From Paenibacillus sp. PCH8 (GTDB lineage Bacteria; Bacillota; Bacilli; Paenibacillales; Paenibacillaceae), in contig NZ_PKQK01000003.1 in the NCBI RefSeq assembly GCF_002968835.1, positions 868,001 through 932,000 of the forward strand: a stretch of 64,000 nucleotides of DNA, given 5' to 3'. Positions 60,093-64,000 of this stretch are shown here, piece after piece. The notes beneath the pieces were generated by a model that saw nothing but the letters and a program-made list of their open reading frames with translations, was not told the DNA's origin and made no database searches. A program made the position numbers and the translations under genes. Position 1 is the stretch's first letter. Every line of letters begins with the position of its first letter.

Positions 60093-62057
60093 CTAGTGTG
60101 TCAGGGTTGTCCATTCCACACCTTCGGGAAGCAGAGCCGCAATGCGGTCTTTGGCTTCCTTTTTGGTATACAGCGATTCATCCAGAATGACCGCAGAACC
60201 GGAATCCGTGCTTGTCCGAATCAGACGTCCGAGACCTTGCTTCACTCGCAGGAGCATATACGGAAGATCGATCTCTTCGTAAGGTGCTGCCGACGCACTG
60301 CGTTTTGCATTGAAGACAGGGTCCTGTGGTGGATATGGAAGTGACCAGATCATGACATTGGATAATGACGGTCCGGGAACATCTAGTCCTTCCCACAGAT
60401 TGACGGAGCACAACACACTTTCCTCATCCTCTTGGAACGCGGCGATCAGGTCACTGATCTCCCGGTCGCCCTCATACATAAAGCGCAAACCTTCTGCTTC
60501 AGGAACCTGAACGATATCCTGCTTGAACGCGATCAATTCTTCCATCGTACGGAACAGGATGAGCGCACGTCCCCCACTCTCCTGAAGCATAGACACCGCG
60601 TCACGCAACCGATTTTCGTTCTCCGGGTGACCTGGTATGGCTTCATCTGTAATTCTCATCTTCATTTTGTCCGCATAATCATAGGGGGAAGCCACCGAGA
60701 ACGATACAAAATCGTCAATGCCCAGGCTATCCGCCACATAACGGAATGAGCTATCTACAGATAACGTTGCGGAGGAGAATACAATTGGAATACCGGTATT
60801 GAACACACGCTCGTTTAGCATTTCCTTCACGGTACGCGGCATGATCGATAAGGTTGTTTCTTCTTCGCTCTCTTCCGCCCAACAGATGTAACCATCTTCC
60901 TTACGGAACAGCGCGAGTGCAGTCTGGATCATGTCCAAGTGCTCTTCCACAACACGCATCTGATAACCATCCAGCGAGAATAATCCACTCTCAAATACCA
61001 ATTCTTCGCCGATCGCATCCAATACGTTGGTCAGCCGTTCAATCTCACGTAACAGTGGTTCCTCTATGCGAACTTCCTTCCGTTCCGATCCCGGAATCGC
61101 CACCGTATACGTATCCAGCAGTGCAAACAGTCGCTCACTGCTCTCAATCGCTTCATCTACACACTCCGCAAGAGATTCACGAATCTCACCTTCTAACAGG
61201 CGGGTTACGAGTTCCTCGAAGATGCGGTGTTTCAGTTTGTAGCTCAGTGCGTTCAAGGCTGCTTCTTCCAGCAAATGTCCTTCATCAAATACAACCGAGC
61301 TGTGGTCTGGCAACAGGGGCAGTTGTCCCTCGCGTTTGCGCGCATCGTAGGTCCAGACATGCTCCATGTAGTAATCATGGGAACAGATAATGATGTCTTT
61401 GGAACGACGGTAATGGTCACGCGACAGCGTCAGGCCGCAGCGTTGTCTTTTGGGACAAACAAAACAATCCTGGAACGGGTCCCAGTTGATTTTGTTCCAC
61501 TGACGATCGTTCAGATGCGGATACTGTTTGCGGTCACCATATGGATGGAAAGCTTGAAGCGTTCCCGGCGTATTCACGAAGTCTGGCAGACTCTCATGCA
61601 CTTCTTCAATAACAGGCGCATCCTCATCCGCAAATCGCATCGCACTTAGTTTGTTCAGACAGACGTATTGGTCCGGTGATTTACCCAAACGTGCGTCCAC
61701 TTCCAGATCCAGATGTGCAGCCAGCTTCGCAATATCTCCGCCGGGCTTCACAAGCTGTTCAATCAAGGACTCATCGGCACAGGCGATCACCGCCGGTTTG
61801 CCCGTATATCGTGCATAACAGACCGCGTAGAGCAGATAGACTAACGTCTTGCCTGTTCCGACACCAGCCTCCGCCATAATGGTCTTTTTATCTCCATAGG
61901 CCCGTTCGAGCTGGTACGCCATAAAAATCTGTTCATCCCGTACCTCAAAGCCGGACTCTGGCAAAATATCGTAAAAAACATCGGCTACCCATTCCCCAAG
62001 ACGGGATACAAAAGGTTCAGCCGGATCATATGCAAAAGGATAACGTTGTGTAGACAA
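60093..62057 (-). CDS. DinG/YpvA-type superfamily 2 DNA helicase
   Basis: 654 residues in the XPD/DinG class. Motif I AEAGVGTGKTLVYLLYAVCY, DEAH-like motif SSVVFDEGHLLEEAAL, motif III VFSSATLSVDSSF and motif VI QGLGRLIRTSTDSGSAVILD. Four cysteines in CFVCPKRQRC and upstream CLNKL resemble the Fe-S domain ligands of this class; the set is only partly clear. I chose the TTG at 62057 (GGAGG 11 nt upstream), giving the YpvA-like N-terminus STQRYPFAYDPAEPFV. Long extensions to 62279 are rejected. Likely role in repair or replication. Confidence 0.88.
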   Translation of the reverse strand: MSTQRYPFAYDPAEPFVSRLGEWVADVFYDILPESGFEVRDEQIFMAYQLERAYGDKKTIMAEAGVGTGKTLVYLLYAVCYARYTGKPAVIACADESLIEQLVKPGGDIAKLAAHLDLEVDARLGKSPDQYVCLNKLSAMRFADEDAPVIEEVHESLPDFVNTPGTLQAFHPYGDRKQYPHLNDRQWNKINWDPFQDCFVCPKRQRCGLTLSRDHYRRSKDIIICSHDYYMEHVWTYDARKREGQLPLLPDHSSVVFDEGHLLEEAALNALSYKLKHRIFEELVTRLLEGEIRESLAECVDEAIESSERLFALLDTYTVAIPGSERKEVRIEEPLLREIERLTNVLDAIGEELVFESGLFSLDGYQMRVVEEHLDMIQTALALFRKEDGYICWAEESEEETTLSIMPRTVKEMLNERVFNTGIPIVFSSATLSVDSSFRYVADSLGIDDFVSFSVASPYDYADKMKMRITDEAIPGHPENENRLRDAVSMLQESGGRALILFRTMEELIAFKQDIVQVPEAEGLRFMYEGDREISDLIAAFQEDEESVLCSVNLWEGLDVPGPSLSNVMIWSLPYPPQDPVFNAKRSASAAPYEEIDLPYMLLRVKQGLGRLIRTSTDSGSAVILDESLYTKKEAKDRIAALLPEGVEWTTLTH

Positions 62058-62313
62058 TCCTAGGTCAGCCTCCATTCTTAGACAAAGCGGTCCGATTTCA
62101 ATTTTCCGTTCCAAAAAGGCCGCTGGGCAAAAGTTAATTATCGCACGCGGTGAGGCGGGTGACAAGCTTTTTTTGCGAGGAAATTTAAGGGGCGCTTGGA
62201 TAGGTTTTTCAAAAGGTAGCTTGGATGTTCGTTGGTTGCCACCATGTATAGAACCTGCCCACAGGGAAAATATATACAAGAATCCACTATAAGGAAAGGC
62301 GGTGCTCCACTCT

Positions 62314-63904
62314 ATGGATAAACATTCTTCACCATCTGAGCATTCCCCAGACCCCTCTAGCGAGACATTAACGGATCGACAGGGTCATCCCATCACGGAC
62401 AATCAGAATGTACGAACGGTTGGCAGTCGGGGACCGACTACGCTGGAGAACTATCACTTTCTCGAAAAGATCACTCATTTTGACCGCGAACGGATTCCAG
62501 AACGGGTCGTTCATGCCCGCGGCGCTGGCGCTCATGGCGTATTTGAAGCGTATGGAACGGCCGGGGATGAACCGGTATCGAAATACACACGTGCACGTCT
62601 GTTTCAGGAAAAAGGCAAAGAAACGCCCGTGTTCGTTCGCTTCTCGACCGTTATTCATGGTGGTCATTCCCGGAGACGCTGCGGGACCCGCGCGGATTTG
62701 CGGTTAAATTCTATACGGAAGATGGCAACTGGGATCTGGTAGGCAACAATCTGAAAATCTTTTTCATTCGCGACCCGCTTAAATTCCCGGACATGGTACA
62801 TGCCTTTAAGCCCGACCCGCTAACCAATGCACAGGATATGGAACGATTTTTCGATTTTGTCTCACTCAGTCCTGAAGCTACACATATGGTCACATTCCTC
62901 TTCTCTCCATGGGGAATTCCTGCCAATTATCGGCAGATGCAAGGCTCGGGTGTCAATACATATAAATGGGTCAACCAGGAAGGCAAGGGCGTACTCATTA
63001 AATATCACTGGGAACCGCTCAATCAAGGCATACGTAACCTGCTACAAAAAGATGCCAGCGAGATTCAGGGCCAGAATTTCAACCATGCGACATTGGATCT
63101 GTATCACGCCATTGAACAAGGAAACTATCCCGAATGGGAGCTGTGCGTTCAGGTGATGGAAGATGGCGAGCATCCAGAACTGGACTTCGACCCGCTCGAC
63201 CCAACCAAGTTGTGGCCACAGGATCAGTTTCCTTTTCTACCCGTGGGCAAAATGACGTTGAACCGTAATCCCGAGGATTATTTCAATGAAGTGGAGCAAG
63301 CGGCGTTTGGTACAGGTGTCCTGGTGGATGGGCTGGATTTCTCAGATGACAAACTGCTGCAAGGGCGTACCTTCTCCTACTCGGATACCCAGCGTCACCG
63401 GGTGGGTGCAAACTACCTGCAACTACCTGTCAATGCAGCAAAAACCCGTGTTGCGACCAATCAGACTGGTGGACAGATGCAATATGAAGTGGATCGTGCC
63501 CCGGTCAGAATCCGCATGTGAACTACGAGCCTTCGTCGCTCGGTGGGTTAAAAGAAGCAACCCCTCGTGGCAAGGATCATGAACCACTGGTGGAAGGCCG
63601 ACTTGTCCGCGAGAAGATTGAGCGTACCAATGACTTTGGACAAGCGGGTACTACGTACCGGGCGTTCGAGGATTGGGAGCGAGATGAGCTGATCAGCAAC
63701 ATGGTCGGCGCGTTGGCACAATGCAAACCGGATATCCGGGAGCGTATGATCTCTTATTTCACCCAAGCGGATGCAGATTACGGTCGGCGTGTCTCTGAAG
63801 GACTAGCTTCTGTGCCAACCGATGATAGTACGACAGTCCAACCCAAGCATGAACCAAGCGTGGAGCAAGCGAAGAAACGTAGTCGTGAGACGGATGGTTA
63901 TTAA
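62314..63904 (+). pseudogene. Catalase gene interrupted by two one-base frameshifts
   Basis: Restored, this is a clade 3 heme catalase of about 530 residues (N-terminal TTLENYHFLEKITHFDRERI, VHARGAGAHGVFEAYG with the catalytic His, NATLDLYHAIEQGNYPEWEL, YSDTQRHRVGANYLQLPVNA with the heme Tyr-Arg region). As written the frame changes at the CCC run 62669-62671 and at the GG pair 63503-63504. One extra C and one extra G restore GHSPETLRDPRGFAVKFYTE and VDRAPGQNPHVNYEPSSLGG exactly as in the family. The ATG at 62314 has AAAGGCGGTG upstream. Sequence error is more likely than decay, as all other residues are conserved. Confidence 0.88.
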
Positions 63905-63918
63905 GGTGGACGGACAGC

Positions 63919-64000
63919 GTTTGGATCGCTGAGTCTTGACGTTGGTTTAATAGAGGACCGTGTTTGGATCGATAAGTCCGGTGTCAGTTTAATTGAGGAC
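63919..64000. repeat. Degenerate 43-bp tandem repeat at the right edge
   Basis: GTTTGGATCG recurs at 63919 and 63962. Each copy continues with a similar AGTC...GTTTAAT-GAGGAC segment. A third copy would lie beyond the window. Function unknown. Confidence 0.45.

Noticed and set aside
63919..64000. CRISPR array
   Set aside because: The two units are degenerate along their whole length with no conserved repeat plus variable spacer pattern.

Overview
The window looks like chromosomal DNA from a Paenibacillus-type Firmicute. It has a spoIIIA sporulation operon, spore photoproduct lyase, SLH and copper-amine-oxidase-domain surface proteins, frequent TTG/GTG starts behind strong AGGAGG ribosome sites, a T-box leader and Bacillus-type Fnr, Zur and MntR regulators. 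Gene order from 5.3 to 13.4 kb follows the B. subtilis yqhN(mntR)-yqhO-yqhP-yqhQ-yqhR-aroQ-yqhT-efp-spoIIIA block, with comB and lysC placed between efp and spoIIIA and a secreted glycoside hydrolase between yqhO and mntR. No tRNA, rRNA or CRISPR array was seen.

Layout. 0-2.9 kb: spoIIIAA-AE (minus strand) with a sigma-E-like promoter. 3-13.4 kb: comB, lysC, efp, the yqhT-yqhO block, a secreted GHL10-type hydrolase, mntR. 13.6-21.7 kb: splB, ccdA, the zinc importer znuABC under a consensus promoter overlapped by a Zur box, metG with a T-box leader, yidD and zur. 22-27 kb: two tandem paralogous secreted proteins with PKD-like domains. 27.2-35.4 kb: a lipoprotein gene and the anaerobic fermentation set pflA, pflB, adhE and fnr, with FNR palindromes upstream of pflB and adhE. 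35.5-37.3 kb: a complete IS1182-family insertion sequence. 37-45 kb: lipoprotein, HxlR regulator, a sugar-catabolism cluster (ThuA-like, TIM-barrel isomerase, Gfo/Idh oxidoreductases, AraC regulator). 45-51.7 kb: TVP38 membrane protein, msrAB, an MFS pump with its TetR repressor, amj, a YdaT-like gene, yitT. 52-54 kb: a two-gene operon encoding a TIR-like (CAP12/Pycsar type) protein with a possible GAF-like C-terminal domain plus a 77-residue partner, preceded by about 800 nt of gene-free, hairpin-rich DNA. 54-64 kb: a giant SLH surface protein, a LexA-box-controlled small gene, a cysteine synthase, a DinG/YpvA-type helicase and a catalase.

Three observations cut across the window. First, four genes (27.3, 43.0, 62.7 and 63.5 kb; three loci, the catalase twice) are broken by single-base losses that all fall in short G or C runs, which suggests sequencing or assembly error rather than real pseudogenes. 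Second, the three secreted copper-amine-oxidase-domain genes share an ECF-sigma-type promoter (AAC-N16/17-CGTC). Third, an intergenic repeat with a compensated stem occurs at 6.0 kb and again, with degenerate copies, at 31.1-31.6 kb.

The best candidate for an undescribed system is the TIR operon at 52.4-53.8 kb: an apparent stand-alone immune-type effector without a nucleotide cyclase nearby.
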